Below, piece by piece: positions 43,645-54,500 of a stretch of 64,000 bases of DNA. Each line of letters begins with the position of its first letter. The first letter of the stretch is position 1. The notes under the pieces were generated by a model. The model searched no databases, was not told the origin of the DNA, and saw only the letters and a program-made list of their open reading frames with translations. The DNA is taken from contig NZ_VTRU01000001.1 of NCBI RefSeq assembly GCF_008274625.1, positions 2,232,001 through 2,296,000 on the forward strand, given 5' to 3'. The translations under genes were made by a program, and so were the position numbers. This stretch comes from Chryseobacterium panacisoli (GTDB taxonomy: Bacteria; Bacteroidota; Bacteroidia; Flavobacteriales; Weeksellaceae).

Positions 43645-43897
43645 GCTGTAAATATATCAACTTTACCACGTTTATGGAAAGATGGAAAAATCAAATCAAT
43701 ACTTTTTTCTTTATGATCTTAATTTTCACAACACAACCTTCATCAATTATCATCTATGGATTAAAATTATGATCCGAAATACAAGTTTGAGAGCTGTCAA
43801 ACAGTATTTCACGAAAATCTACAGAAACAAATACAAAAAATGAAATCAAAAAAAGAATAGCAGGTCAGAAATCACCTTTTAAACGCATAATTTTAAG

Positions 43898-43905
43898 TAA
43901 ATTTG
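43898..43905 (+). promoter_or_regulatory. -7 element of gltX
   Basis: TAAATTTG matches TAnnTTTG, 17 bases before ATG 43923. Confidence 0.6.
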
Positions 43906-43922
43906 CAAAAATTAAAATTGAA

Positions 43923-45431
43923 ATGGAGAAAGTAAGAGTACGTTTTGCTCCAAGTCCTACAGGGCCATTACATTTGGGAGGCGTAAGAACCGCATTATAT
44001 GATTACCTTTTTGCTAAAAACCAAGGGGGAGAATTTGTATTGAGAATAGAAGATACAGATACTGCCAGATATGTTGAAGGTGCTGAAGAATATATTGAAG
44101 AAGCTTTGGAATGGTGCGGAATCATCCCGGATGAAAGTCCTAAGAAAGGAGGAAAATTTGCTCCTTACAGACAGTCTGAAAGAAGAGACATCTATGACCG
44201 GTATACGGAGCAGATCTTAAAAACAGATTATGCTTACATTGCTTTTGACACCGCCGAAGAATTGGATGCCATTCGTGCAGAATATGAAGCTAAAGGTGAT
44301 GTTTTCTCATATGATAACAAAACCAGAAACGGTCTTAGAAACAGCCTTACACTTTCAGAAGAAGAAGTTCAGAAATTAATAGCTGAAAAAACTCCTTATG
44401 TAGTAAGATTCAAGATGCCTGTTGACAGGGTATTAAATCTTGAAGATATCATTCGTGGAAAATTCTCTGTAAATACCAATACTTTAGATGATAAAGTTCT
44501 GGTAAAAAATGACGGAATGCCAACCTATCATTTCGCCAACATCATTGATGACCACGAGATGGAGATCTCTCACGTTATCCGGGGAGAAGAATGGCTGCCA
44601 TCTTTGGGACTTCACACCTTATTATATGAAGCAATGCAGTGGGAAGCGCCACAGTTTGCCCACCTTTCTTTAATTTTAAAACCTGAAGGAAAAGGGAAAT
44701 TAAGTAAAAGAGATGGAGATAAATTTGGGTTTCCGGTATTCCCGCTTGATTTCAAAGATCCGGCAACGGGTATAGTTTCCAAAGGATACAGAGAAAACGG
44801 TTATCTTCCTGATGCTTTCATCAATATGGTGGCATTATTAGGATGGTCTCCGGCAGATGATAAAGAAATTCTTCCTTTAGAGGAAATGATTAAGGAATTT
44901 GACCTTCACAAAGTACATAAAGCGGGAGCAAGATTCAGCAAAGAAAAATCGGAATGGTTCAACCATCAGTATATTCAGATGAAATCTGACGAAGAAATTC
45001 TTCAGATATTGAAAAACACAGCTATTGATTTTGCTGGTGCTTCTGATGAAAAATTACTGAAAGTAATTCACTTAATGAAAGAAAGATCAACTTTCCCGAA
45101 AGATATCTATGAAAACGGAAGATTCTTCTTTGAGGCTCCGGTTTCTTATGACGAAAAAGCTTCTAAAAAGGCATGGAATGATGAAACATCTGCAATTTTA
45201 GCAGAATTGGCAGCAGCTCTTGGATCTACAGACTTTACAGCAGAGACCTTGAAGCAGACTATGCATGATTTCGCTGAAAGCAAAGGACTGGGTATGGGTA
45301 AAGTAATGATGCCGCTACGTTTGGCTTTAGTAGGAGAATTGAAAGGACCGGACGTTCCTGATATTCTGGAAACCCTTGGTAAAGAGGAAAGTACCTCCAG
45401 AATAAACAATGCTATAAATAATTTTAAATAG
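43923..45431 (+). CDS. gltX: Glutamate--tRNA ligase
   Basis: The 502-residue class I synthetase charges tRNA-Glu. It opens with [28 protein letters not shown], in which HLGG is the HIGH motif (near residues 17-20). The KMSKS equivalent is KLSKRDGD near 259. [19 protein letters not shown] lies between them. The C-terminal anticodon-binding part is helical and of normal length. It is followed 49 bases later by accA, which has its own -7 element. Confidence 0.97.
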   Translation: MEKVRVRFAPSPTGPLHLGGVRTALYDYLFAKNQGGEFVLRIEDTDTARYVEGAEEYIEEALEWCGIIPDESPKKGGKFAPYRQSERRDIYDRYTEQILKTDYAYIAFDTAEELDAIRAEYEAKGDVFSYDNKTRNGLRNSLTLSEEEVQKLIAEKTPYVVRFKMPVDRVLNLEDIIRGKFSVNTNTLDDKVLVKNDGMPTYHFANIIDDHEMEISHVIRGEEWLPSLGLHTLLYEAMQWEAPQFAHLSLILKPEGKGKLSKRDGDKFGFPVFPLDFKDPATGIVSKGYRENGYLPDAFINMVALLGWSPADDKEILPLEEMIKEFDLHKVHKAGARFSKEKSEWFNHQYIQMKSDEEILQILKNTAIDFAGASDEKLLKVIHLMKERSTFPKDIYENGRFFFEAPVSYDEKASKKAWNDETSAILAELAAALGSTDFTAETLKQTMHDFAESKGLGMGKVMMPLRLALVGELKGPDVPDILETLGKEESTSRINNAINNFK

Positions 45432-45449
45432 AATAACCATAATTTTTCA

Positions 45450-45457
45450 TACATTTG
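45450..45457 (+). promoter_or_regulatory. -7 element of accA
   Basis: TACATTTG matches TAnnTTTG, 23 bases before the ATG. Confidence 0.55.
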
Positions 45458-45480
45458 AAAGATTTAATTTACTTCAAGAA

Positions 45481-46437
45481 ATGGAATATTTAAGTTTCGA
45501 ACTTCCTATCAAAGAATTGATGGATCAATACCAGACGTGTTCTTTAGTAGGAGAAGAAAGTGGTGTTGATGTAAAATTAGCATGCAGCCAGATTGAGGAT
45601 AAGATTTTAGAAAAGAAAAAAGAAATCTATGGAAATCTTACACCTTGGCAAAGAGTACAACTGTCCCGTCACCCGGATCGTCCTTATACATTGGATTATA
45701 TCAACGGAATGGCAGACAAAGGCAGTTTCTTAGAACTTCATGGAGACAGAAATTTCGCTGATGATCCGGCAATGATTGGAGGATTGATTACCCTTGATGG
45801 TCAAAAAGTAATGATTATAGGGACTCAAAAAGGAAGAACAACTAAAGAAAGACAGTACAGAAGATTTGGAATGCCAAATCCTGAGGGATACAGAAAAGCT
45901 TTAAGACTAATGAAGCTTGCTGAAAAATTCAATATTCCTGTGGTAACTTTAGTAGATACACCGGGAGCATATCCAGGATTGGAAGCTGAAGAAAGAGGAC
46001 AGGGAGAAGCTATTGCAAGAAATATTTTTGAAATGGTTCAGCTGAAAACACCTATCTTCACTTACATCATCGGAGAAGGTGCCAGTGGTGGCGCATTAGG
46101 AATAGGTGTTGGAAATAAAGTGTATATGCTGGAAAATACATGGTATACTGTAATTGCACCGGAAAGCTGTTCTTCTATTTTATGGAGAAACTGGGATCAC
46201 AAGGAAGATGCAGCCAATGCATTGAACCTTACTCCAGCAGATGCCTTAAGAGAAAAGTTCATCGACGGAATCATTGAGGAACCACTTGGTGGAGCTCAGT
46301 ATGATCAGGAGACTACCTATTTAAACCTGAAAAATTCAATTTTACAAAATATCAAAGCTTTCTCCAAATTTACCGGACAGGAGCTTGAAACCCAGAGGCA
46401 GGATAAATTCATTGCGATGGGTCAGTTTAAAGGATAA
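45481..46437 (+). CDS. accA: Acetyl-CoA carboxylase carboxyltransferase subunit alpha
   Basis: The 318-residue subunit forms the alpha2-beta2 carboxyltransferase with AccD and moves CO2 from biotin on AccB to acetyl-CoA. It shows the AccA signature [30 protein letters not shown] near residue 60. [20 protein letters not shown] is near 98, [26 protein letters not shown] near 155, and [15 protein letters not shown] near 198. It is monocistronic, far from accB-accC, and accD is not in the window. Confidence 0.96.
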   Translation: MEYLSFELPIKELMDQYQTCSLVGEESGVDVKLACSQIEDKILEKKKEIYGNLTPWQRVQLSRHPDRPYTLDYINGMADKGSFLELHGDRNFADDPAMIGGLITLDGQKVMIIGTQKGRTTKERQYRRFGMPNPEGYRKALRLMKLAEKFNIPVVTLVDTPGAYPGLEAEERGQGEAIARNIFEMVQLKTPIFTYIIGEGASGGALGIGVGNKVYMLENTWYTVIAPESCSSILWRNWDHKEDAANALNLTPADALREKFIDGIIEEPLGGAQYDQETTYLNLKNSILQNIKAFSKFTGQELETQRQDKFIAMGQFKG

Positions 46438-46443
46438 AAAAAT

Positions 46444-46476
46444 AAAAAGGTTAAGAATTTTTTCTTAACCTTTTTT
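46444..46476. terminator. Terminator of accA
   Basis: AAAAGGTTAAGAA and TTCTTAACCTTTT with loop TTTT, then T-run. The convergent two-cysteine family gene ends 20 bases on and may use it too. Confidence 0.85.
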
Positions 46477-46495
46477 ACTTTAGTTTTCTTCTGTT

Positions 46496-47281
46496 CTAAT
46501 CTGCAACATTTAGTGCTATTTCAATATCCTGGCTAATCTTTTTCAAAGCAGAATACTTGGCATCACATACCATTGTCGTCATGACATACTCTCCTTTATC
46601 TACCAGAATAAAGTTCTCTCCTTTTGCAGGAACACTTAGGTTATAATATTTTTTACCACTTATCTTTACAATAAGATTGCAGGCAGATCTGTTTTTAATA
46701 TTGATATATGCTTCATTTTTGCTAACATCATTATTAAAAAGATGGGTAAGCATTGCTGCTGTTCTTTTATTTTCTTCGCTTGGCCCGGCTTTAGATGCTC
46801 CTGCAGAAGTACCTGCACTTTTTGCTGAGCCAGAAGAACCTACTGATGCAAAGGTGGTTGTTCTTCTTTCTTCTTTTAAAGCTTCAATAGCAGCAGCTGT
46901 GTTATTAGAAACAGGCTTGCCATTCGCTGTATAGGTTTTATTGGCAGCAATTGTTTTACCGCTGTTGAGCTCGTTATTCTTAACGATATTTTCAATTTTT
47001 TCTTTACTGATCGGCCTAATTGTTGGTTTTGCTTCAGGAGAGTTACCTGCCATAATAATATCAATCAGTTTTCTTTTAAAATAATCTGTTTTAGCATGTC
47101 CCGGATTCTGTTTCAGAAAGCCTGCAATTACTCTGGCTTCTTTTGAAATCTCAGCTTCCTGCTCTGTATAGATAATTACAGTTTCTTTTTCAACAACAGC
47201 TTTAGATTTTGTTTTCTTCTTTTTTTGGGAAAAACCAAGAGAGAAAATGCATATAAATAGAAGGAATAAGATTTTTTTCAT
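46496..47281 (-). CDS. Exported two-cysteine family protein, copy 1 (possibly DUF6759)
   Basis: The 261-residue protein has a signal peptide (to about residue 18) followed by KKKKTKSK. The N-terminal part has EARVIAGFLKQNPGHAKTDYFKRKLIDIIM, matching the helical motif of copies 2 and 3. A Ser/Ala/Gly-rich linker follows (145-165). The C-terminal domain of about 80 residues has LFNNDVSKNEAYINIKNRSACNLIVKI and MVCDAKYSALKKI, with two cysteines conserved in all four copies. From memory this may be DUF6759. It lies on the opposite strand, 9 kb from the others. Confidence 0.75.
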   Translation of the reverse strand: MKKILFLLFICIFSLGFSQKKKKTKSKAVVEKETVIIYTEQEAEISKEARVIAGFLKQNPGHAKTDYFKRKLIDIIMAGNSPEAKPTIRPISKEKIENIVKNNELNSGKTIAANKTYTANGKPVSNNTAAAIEALKEERRTTTFASVGSSGSAKSAGTSAGASKAGPSEENKRTAAMLTHLFNNDVSKNEAYINIKNRSACNLIVKISGKKYYNLSVPAKGENFILVDKGEYVMTTMVCDAKYSALKKISQDIEIALNVAD

Positions 47282-47356
47282 TAATCAAATCTTTAAAATA
47301 GTATTAAATATATTAATAACGTGAAAAGTCATTTTTTAGTTTATCATTAAAATCAT

Positions 47357-47364
47357 TATCTTTG
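47357..47364 (+). promoter_or_regulatory. -7 element of tsf
   Basis: TATCTTTG matches TAnnTTTG, about 62 bases before the tsf ATG. It gives tsf its own promoter away from rpsB. Confidence 0.6.
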
Positions 47365-47426
47365 CACTGCTCTAAATTTAAGCTAAAAATTAATACTAAT
47401 CTTAAATAAAAAAAATAATAGATATT

Positions 47427-48251
47427 ATGTCTTATACACCAGCTGCTGCAGACGTAGCAAAATTGAGAAACCAAACAGGTGCAGGTATGATGGACTGCAA
47501 GAAAGCTCTAGTTGAAGCTGAAGGAGACTTCGAAAAAGCGGTAGATATCCTTAGAAAAAAAGGACAAAAAGTTGCTGCTAACAGAGCTGACAGAGAATCT
47601 GCTGAAGGTGCAGTAATCGCAAGAGTAAACGAAGACAACACTTTAGGTGTAGTAATCTCTCTAAACTGCGAAACTGACTTCGTTGCTAAAAATGAAGCTT
47701 TCATCGAGCTTGCTTATGAATTAGCTGAGATGGCTATCTTCGCTGCTACTAAAGAAGAGCTTTTAGCTACTGACTTCCACGGAATGACTGTTGCTGAGAA
47801 ATTAGTAGAGCAAACAGGAGTTATCGGTGAGAAAATCGAAATCGGATCTTTCGAAAGAATCCAGGGAGATTTCTTAGGAGCTTACATCCACGCTGGAAAC
47901 AAAATCGCTGCAATCTCTTCTCTTTCTGCTAAAGTAGACGGAGCTGACGAAGCTGCTAAAGCTGTTTCTATGCAGGTTGCTGCTATGAATCCAATCGCTT
48001 TGGACGAAACAAGAGTTTCTCAGGAGACTATTGATAAAGAATTAGAGATCGAAAGACATAAACTTACTGAAGAAGGTAAGCCTGCAAACATTATCGATAA
48101 TATCCTTAAAGGTAAAATGCAGAGATTCTACAAAGACAACACTTTGGTACACCAGGACTTCATTAAAGACGGAAGTATCTCAGTTGCTGACTACGTAAAA
48201 TCTGTAAACGCAGACCTAAAAGTAACAGGATTTGTAAGAGTAAGCCTATAA
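47427..48251 (+). CDS. tsf: Elongation factor Ts
   Basis: The 274-residue protein exchanges GDP for GTP on EF-Tu. The N-terminal UBA-like domain reads VAKLRNQTGAGMMDCKKALVEAEGDFEKAVDILRKKG. The core has the contact motif ETDFVAKNEAF, which inserts near the EF-Tu magnesium site. The C-terminal part holds VKSVNADLKVTGFVRVSL. Length suits the family. In most bacteria tsf follows rpsB directly; here rpsB is 12 kb away on the other strand, so tsf is monocistronic with its own promoter and terminator. Confidence 0.97.
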   Translation: MSYTPAAADVAKLRNQTGAGMMDCKKALVEAEGDFEKAVDILRKKGQKVAANRADRESAEGAVIARVNEDNTLGVVISLNCETDFVAKNEAFIELAYELAEMAIFAATKEELLATDFHGMTVAEKLVEQTGVIGEKIEIGSFERIQGDFLGAYIHAGNKIAAISSLSAKVDGADEAAKAVSMQVAAMNPIALDETRVSQETIDKELEIERHKLTEEGKPANIIDNILKGKMQRFYKDNTLVHQDFIKDGSISVADYVKSVNADLKVTGFVRVSL

Positions 48252-48276
48252 GCTTATTATCTTCAAAAAAATATTG

Positions 48277-48306
48277 AATCCCGGTGAATTTCACCGGGAT
48301 TTTTTA
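48277..48306 (+). terminator. Terminator of tsf
   Basis: AATCCCGGTGA and TCACCGGGATT with loop ATT, then T6. Confidence 0.9.
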
Positions 48307-48562
48307 TTCATAAAACCTTCCGATTAGCATCATTTCACAATTGAAGTTATTGACCCCTTCAAAATCATCCTGATCAGAAATATCTTGTAACAGAAAATCC
48401 AGTACAATAAGTCCTTGAAAAGAGATATATTTACACATTATCAGATAAACTGATATGAAACCCAATTACCAGTTTCATACTCAGGATGGCTTTTATTTAG
48501 AAATCGATAATATTTTTTTAACATTTATTTATATTTTATTAAAAGTATTTCATTTTTTATTT

Positions 48563-48570
48563 TAATTTTG
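48563..48570 (+). promoter_or_regulatory. -7 element of the first type B surface protein
   Basis: TAATTTTG matches TAnnTTTG, 22 bases before the ATG. Confidence 0.6.
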
Positions 48571-48592
48571 TAGAAATCCTAATTCCATACAC

Positions 48593-51415
48593 ATGAAAAG
48601 ATTTCTACTCAGTTTGGTATTAATTTTTTTGACAATTAATACACTCTTTGCACAAAGGGATAGCGAGCATTGGATTGCTCCTTATTATGACAGTGTCGGA
48701 GGATATACCAACATGATATATCTTTCCACTGATTCACCTACTCCCATTGATGTAACCATTTACAACAACAATGCTGTGGTGACAACGGTTACCATCAGTA
48801 AAACTAACCCACAAACTTACAAGGTTGCCAACAACCTTATTTCTACAGGTACCACTACTGAAGCATTCAATGTTGGTAATAAAGGACTGTATTTAAAAGC
48901 AGCTAAACCTTTTTACTGTAGTTTAAGACTTGCCCAAAGTGTTCACGGGGAAGTAATTACCAGTAAAGGAAGAGCCGGAATTGGGAAAACATTTTTCGTT
49001 GCTAATGCTCCAAATACGAATACCAGCAGTATTCAAAACTTTACAGCAGGGGTACTTGCAACTGAAGACAATACCAATGTAACTGTATCATGGAATCCTA
49101 CTGCCGGAGTAGTTTTTATTAATGGATCTCCTACAGGTAACACACAATCCTTTACATTACAGAAAGGACAATCTTTCATTCTTGCAGGATCCGGAACTCA
49201 GTCTGCAAACAAAACAGGTTTTATCGGTGCAAAAATAGTTGCTGACAAACCGGTAACACTTACTAACGGAAGCTGCAATGCCAACTTCTCCACTTCCCCA
49301 TCAGGAAGTGACCCAGTTCTGGATCAGTCTGTACCGGTTGACAGACTTGGAAATACATTTGCTATCGTTAAAACAAGATCTACCATTCCTAGCCAGAATA
49401 TGGAAGGAGGCCTTATTGTTGCCACAGAAGATAATACTGATGTTTATCTGAATGGTGGGGGTACTTCTGTTGCTACACTTGCTGCAGGAGAATGGTACAG
49501 AATAAATGAAACCAGTTATGTAGCTCAGGGTACTAACGGACATTCTAATATGTTTATTTCAACGACTAAAAACGTATACCTTTATCAATTTGTAGGGGTA
49601 GGAAATAGTGAGGCAACTAATGGATTCAACTATATACCGCCACTGAACTGTTTCCTTCCAAGAAAAATTGATGAAATCGGAAAGATCAATGAGATGCCTA
49701 TTGGCCCAGCAGGAGCCAGTGCAGTTCAGGATATCGTTGTCAAATTAAATATCTTAACAGAGACAGGAGCAACTGTGATGGTAAATGATGCCCCAGTTGC
49801 AGCTACAGACGGACCATATCCTGTAACAGGAAATGCTAACTGGGTAACATATGGGATCACTGGAGTAACCGGAAATATTAAAATCACATCTACAAAGGCT
49901 GTAACAGCAGGTATCAACGGTGGATTCAGTTCTGCTGGATACGGAGGTTATTTTGCCGGGTTCTCATCAATTCCTGTTATTGCAAAAAAAACAGGAGAAT
50001 GTGTACCGGGAATCGTTCTTGAACTAGATGATGGATATGAAACATACCAGTGGTACCGTGACGGAGTTGCCATTCCAGGCGCAACTTCTTACACATATAC
50101 TCCTACACAATCAGGAAACTATACCGTAAGGGTAACAATGGGAACATGTCCTCCTGTGACAACTCCTATCTATAAAGTACAAAACTGTTTAAAAGAAACA
50201 ACTCAAGCTCTTAATGCTTGTTCTACTAAAATTATTACACCGACGTTTACGTCATCAACACAGACTGTGGTTCCAACTACAGTAGTAATTCTAACCCCTC
50301 CTACAAAAGGAACAGCTGTGGTTAATCCAAACGGAACAATCACGTACACTCCAAATCCAGGATATTTAGGACCAGATAAAATAGTTTATAAATTCTGCGG
50401 AAACTCAGTTGAGTTTACAGATTGTGAGCAGGTAACACTAAACCTTACTGTAGTACCATTCATTGTAACGGATACATCTATTAAGGCATGTTGGTATGAT
50501 GTAGATCCTTACGCTTATTTTGATCTTACAAAAGCTAAAGTAACAGATTATAATGCCGTTACTAAAAAATACTATCGTACTCTGAATGATCTTACAGCAG
50601 GCATCAATGAAATCACAACACCGGAGAACTTCCCTTCAACAGGAGGATTTGTATATGTGAAAGTAACCACTGCTGAAGGATGTACAGCAAATGCAAAAAT
50701 CGAATTAATTGTACTTCCCATCAAAAAATCTCCGATATTGGTAGATCAGTATATCTGTATGGATGCTAAAACCAATCTTGATGCGGGTTCCGGATATGAC
50801 TCTTACCAATGGAGTACAGGGGCTACCACTTCAGGTATCAGAGACATAGGTGTTGGAGAATACACGGTAATACTTGGTAAGAACGGATGTTTCCTTACAC
50901 AGACAGTAAAAGTTAAAAAAGTTGAAGATCCGGTAATCCAAACAATTGAGCTCAACAACAATACTGCTACAGTAATTGTAAGCGGAGGTAAAGCTCCTTA
51001 TAAATATGCCGTTGACGGAACTGCTAACTGGCAGGATTCAAATACCTTCACAGGCTTAACAAGAGGGCAGCATACTTTCTATGTAAAGGACTTCTATAAC
51101 TGTACCCCAACTGAGGTAGAAATTACAGTTCCAAATCTATTAAATGCCATCACTCCTAATGGAGATAACGTAAATGACTATATAGATTACAGTGAGCTTG
51201 CTTATAAAGAAAACCTAAGTTTTGTAGTTTATGACAGATATGGAAATATGGTATTTACCGGAAATAAATTCAACAACTACAGATGGGACGGAAAACACTT
51301 TGATAAGAAAATTGGAACAGGAACATACTGGTATCATATCAACTGGAATGAACCCAATAAAGAAAAGACTCCAATAAAATATACAGGTTGGATTCTTGTT
51401 AAAAACAGAGAGTAA
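48593..51415 (+). CDS. Giant secreted protein with IgGFc-binding-like N-terminus and T9SS type B sorting domain, copy 1
   Basis: The 940-residue protein has a signal peptide (to about 21). The IgGFc-binding-like domain runs from about 25 to 460 (EHWIAPYYDSVGGYTNMIYLST, VATEDNTDVYLNG, GFNYIPPLNCFLPRKI). Ig-like repeats follow with YQWYRDGVAIPGATSYTYTP and a cadherin-like PTKGTAVVNPNGTITYTPNPGYLG. A disulfide-rich YQWSTGATTSGI domain comes next. The C-terminal type B tail is NAITPNGDNVNDYIDYSE and FVVYDRYGNMVF. It is likely exported by T9SS and attached to the cell surface or released. It is tandem with a longer paralogue. Confidence 0.88.
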   Translation: MKRFLLSLVLIFLTINTLFAQRDSEHWIAPYYDSVGGYTNMIYLSTDSPTPIDVTIYNNNAVVTTVTISKTNPQTYKVANNLISTGTTTEAFNVGNKGLYLKAAKPFYCSLRLAQSVHGEVITSKGRAGIGKTFFVANAPNTNTSSIQNFTAGVLATEDNTNVTVSWNPTAGVVFINGSPTGNTQSFTLQKGQSFILAGSGTQSANKTGFIGAKIVADKPVTLTNGSCNANFSTSPSGSDPVLDQSVPVDRLGNTFAIVKTRSTIPSQNMEGGLIVATEDNTDVYLNGGGTSVATLAAGEWYRINETSYVAQGTNGHSNMFISTTKNVYLYQFVGVGNSEATNGFNYIPPLNCFLPRKIDEIGKINEMPIGPAGASAVQDIVVKLNILTETGATVMVNDAPVAATDGPYPVTGNANWVTYGITGVTGNIKITSTKAVTAGINGGFSSAGYGGYFAGFSSIPVIAKKTGECVPGIVLELDDGYETYQWYRDGVAIPGATSYTYTPTQSGNYTVRVTMGTCPPVTTPIYKVQNCLKETTQALNACSTKIITPTFTSSTQTVVPTTVVILTPPTKGTAVVNPNGTITYTPNPGYLGPDKIVYKFCGNSVEFTDCEQVTLNLTVVPFIVTDTSIKACWYDVDPYAYFDLTKAKVTDYNAVTKKYYRTLNDLTAGINEITTPENFPSTGGFVYVKVTTAEGCTANAKIELIVLPIKKSPILVDQYICMDAKTNLDAGSGYDSYQWSTGATTSGIRDIGVGEYTVILGKNGCFLTQTVKVKKVEDPVIQTIELNNNTATVIVSGGKAPYKYAVDGTANWQDSNTFTGLTRGQHTFYVKDFYNCTPTEVEITVPNLLNAITPNGDNVNDYIDYSELAYKENLSFVVYDRYGNMVFTGNKFNNYRWDGKHFDKKIGTGTYWYHINWNEPNKEKTPIKYTGWILVKNRE

Positions 51416-51438
51416 TAATTAGTTAAAACCATATTGGT

Positions 51439-51468
51439 AAGCCACGATTTCATAATCGTGGCTTTTTT
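51439..51468 (+). terminator. Terminator after the first type B protein
   Basis: AAGCCACGATT and AATCGTGGCTT with loop TCAT, then T-run. Confidence 0.9.
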
Positions 51469-51502
51469 ATTACATTTTCAAGCATTTAATACTTTTTATT
51501 AT

Positions 51503-51510
51503 TAAATTTG
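51503..51510 (+). promoter_or_regulatory. -7 element of the second type B surface protein
   Basis: TAAATTTG matches TAnnTTTG, 19 bases before the ATG at 51530. Confidence 0.6.
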
Positions 51511-51529
51511 TGATAAATACTACTGCTGA

Positions 51530-54500
51530 ATGAAGAAAATTCTATCTTTTTTATTTATATTTTATATTTTCACCTCTGCTTTTGCCCAATTGGACCGAGA
51601 GCATTGGTTTGCTCCGATGGTAGACAGGACCGGCGCTCCCAATCCTTATCAGAAACTGTATTTATCCACCAGCAGAACAACTCCTTTCCCTGTAAATATT
51701 TATAATAATAATGTTCTGATCGGAACGGTGAATATCAGTAAAAATAATCCGCAGAAATTTGATGTATTAAGGAACTATATCATTACCACCCAGCAGACGG
51801 ATTTATTTACCCCTACAACCAAAGGATTATACCTTAAAGCAGAATTTCCTTTTTATGCCAACTTAAGATTCTCGGTATTCAACCATGCGGAAATCATTAC
51901 TTCCAAAGGAATTCCTTCCACGGGAAAAACATTTTACGCAGCCTCCGCTCCTATCACAGTGAGCAACAATATTCTGAATTTCATGACCAGTGTACTGGCA
52001 ACTGAAGATAACACAACCGTTACTATTTCCGGATACAATCCTGCCGTTCAATTTTCTAACGGAATGACAGGAGTTACCAATCCGACAATGACTTTCACTT
52101 TAAATAAAGGGCAGTCTTACATCATTGACGGAATGGGGGATATAGCAGGAAACTTTGATGGTTTCATCGGTTCCAAAATTATCTCAAATAAACCCATCAA
52201 TGTTACCAATGGAAATTTTAATGGGCAATATGCTGGTAATTTCCCTTCCAGTTCTGATATTTTAATGGATCAGGCAGTACCTGTCAACCGGCTCGGAAAT
52301 GAATTTGCGCTTGTAAAAGGCAACGGACCGATTGGCGCCAATATGGAAGGCGCTGTTGTTATTGCTACGGAGGACAATACTCAGATCTTTGTCAATAATG
52401 AAATACCTCCTGTAGCGACCATCAATGCCGGGAAATATTTCGTTATTCCTGATTCCAAATATATCCTTCAGGGAAACGGACATTATAATTTATATCTAAA
52501 AACATCAAAAAATGCTTATGTCTACCAGATTCTGGCCGGAGATTCAAATTCGGGAAATGAAACGGCTACCGGAGGATTCAATTTCATTCCGGCTTTAAAC
52601 TGTTATCTTCCGAAACAGATTAATGAGTTGGGTCTTATTAATGAAAACTTTGTTCATTCCAATGGTAATCCCGGAGGTATTCTGAACATCCCGACAAAAC
52701 TAAATCTTATCACGGAAAGAGGAGCTGTTATCACAGTAAACGGAGCCAATCCTCCTGCGATAACGGGTCCTTACAATATGACCGGAACTACCAACTGGGT
52801 TACTTATGGAATTCCCAATGTGACCGGGACCATTACCGTAGTTTCAAATAAAGCCATTATGGCAGGAATCACTGCTGGAAGTGATGCCGTAGGATATGGT
52901 GGATTCTTCGCTGGTTTTCCTACGCAGCCCGTTATTTTACAATCGGGTGACGGCTGTATTCCAGGCATTGTTCTTACTGTAGACCCACTTATCTATGACA
53001 CCTATCAATGGTATAGAAACGGTACACTTGTTCCGGGAGCTACAGCATCTTCAATTACCCCTACACTACCCGGATATTATACCTGTTCTGTAACAATGGG
53101 AAGCTGCGCTCCTTTAATTACTGAAAAATTTAAGGTTCTGAATTGTACAAAGCTTACCAATGCTTCCTACAACGTTTGTACTTCACAGACGATAACACCT
53201 GCCTTCAGCAGTTCATCACAAACTCCCGTACCCGGCACGGTAGCCATTACAACAGCTCCTTCTTTGGGTACTGCAGTGATAAACCCTGTTACAGGAATCA
53301 TTACTTATACTGTAACCACTCCGGGTATATCCGGAACAGATACATTCACTTATACATTCTGCGGAAATGATCCGGACTTTCCGGATTGTGAAACAATAAC
53401 AGTTACCATCAATATTCAGGCTCTTACAGTAATGAACACCACATTATTTGCCTGTGATATCAACGGACAGGGAACATTCAATCTGACGACTGCCAACGTT
53501 ACCAACAACTCTCCTGTTACCATTACTTACTATCCTACCCTTCTGGATGCACAGAATGAAAATGCTACAGCATTGATCACCAATACGACAGCTTATACTG
53601 CACCCAATGGAACCATCATATACGCTGTTGTAAAAAACAATATTGGCTGTAAAAGTATTGCACAGATTACATTATCACTTTTCAATAAAGCGATTGTTCT
53701 GGATAACTATAATGGGATTTTCTGTGATGATAATCTGGACGGAACGGTTACTCTCATCCTTTCCAATATCACTCCTATTGTCCTTAATAATCCTAATTAT
53801 TTTCCCAATGTAAGGTATTATGCAAATCTGGCAGATGCTAACGCGGGCAATAACAATACGCTTCCTAACAGCTGGAGTTATACCGCTACCACTACGATTT
53901 ACATCAGAGTAGATTCTCCGGATGGCTGTGCTTCTGTGATCAAGCCTTTACAGTTCAGTATCGGGGCTAAAGTAACATTGATAACCAAAACCGTTACGGA
54001 AAGTGTCTGTGATGATGATCTGGACGGCATAAAAAGTGTGAACTTAGCTCAGTTTATTCCTCAGTTTACATTAGATCCGAATGTCACTTTCACTTTTCAT
54101 GCAACCTTGGCGGATGCTCAGAATAATGTGAATGCCGTATCATCACCTGTTAATATTACAACTTCACAAACGTATTATATCCGTTTTGAAAAAAATGGGG
54201 CTTGTCCGGAAGTAGGAACTCTTAAAATCAACATTAAAGTTCCTAAAAAGTCGGATGTATTACAAGATAAAGCTATTTGCCCGAAAACCACAACCACACT
54301 GGATGCAGGACCTGGCTTTGAAAGATATTTGTGGAGCACGGGAGCTACTACACCTTCCATCAACAATGTAGCCCCTGGAAGCTATTGGGTAGAGCTTACC
54401 TTCAATGGCTGTGTCTATAAACAATATGTAAATGTTACAGAATTGCCGCTTCCTATGATTACGTCCATTGAAATTGATGGAACAACAGTAAAAGTCGGAG

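Larger units (their letters stand above)
43361..43922. other. Long intergenic region with an orphan terminator
   Basis: The 562 bases between the minus-strand transferase and gltX hold promoters for both genes and a strong bidirectional terminator at 43611-43644 that belongs to neither. A 32-codon frame at 43674-43772 (hydrophobic NTFFFMILIFTT core) follows it but has no support. See findings. Confidence 0.5.
48252..48592. other. Intergenic region between tsf and the first type B protein
   Basis: It holds the tsf terminator and the -7 element at 48563-48570; nothing else is recognisable. Confidence 0.6.

Noticed and set aside
43674..43772. 32-codon hydrophobic frame near the orphan terminator
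   Set aside because: It resembles a small membrane toxin in composition, but has no promoter, no terminator and no recognisable relatives.
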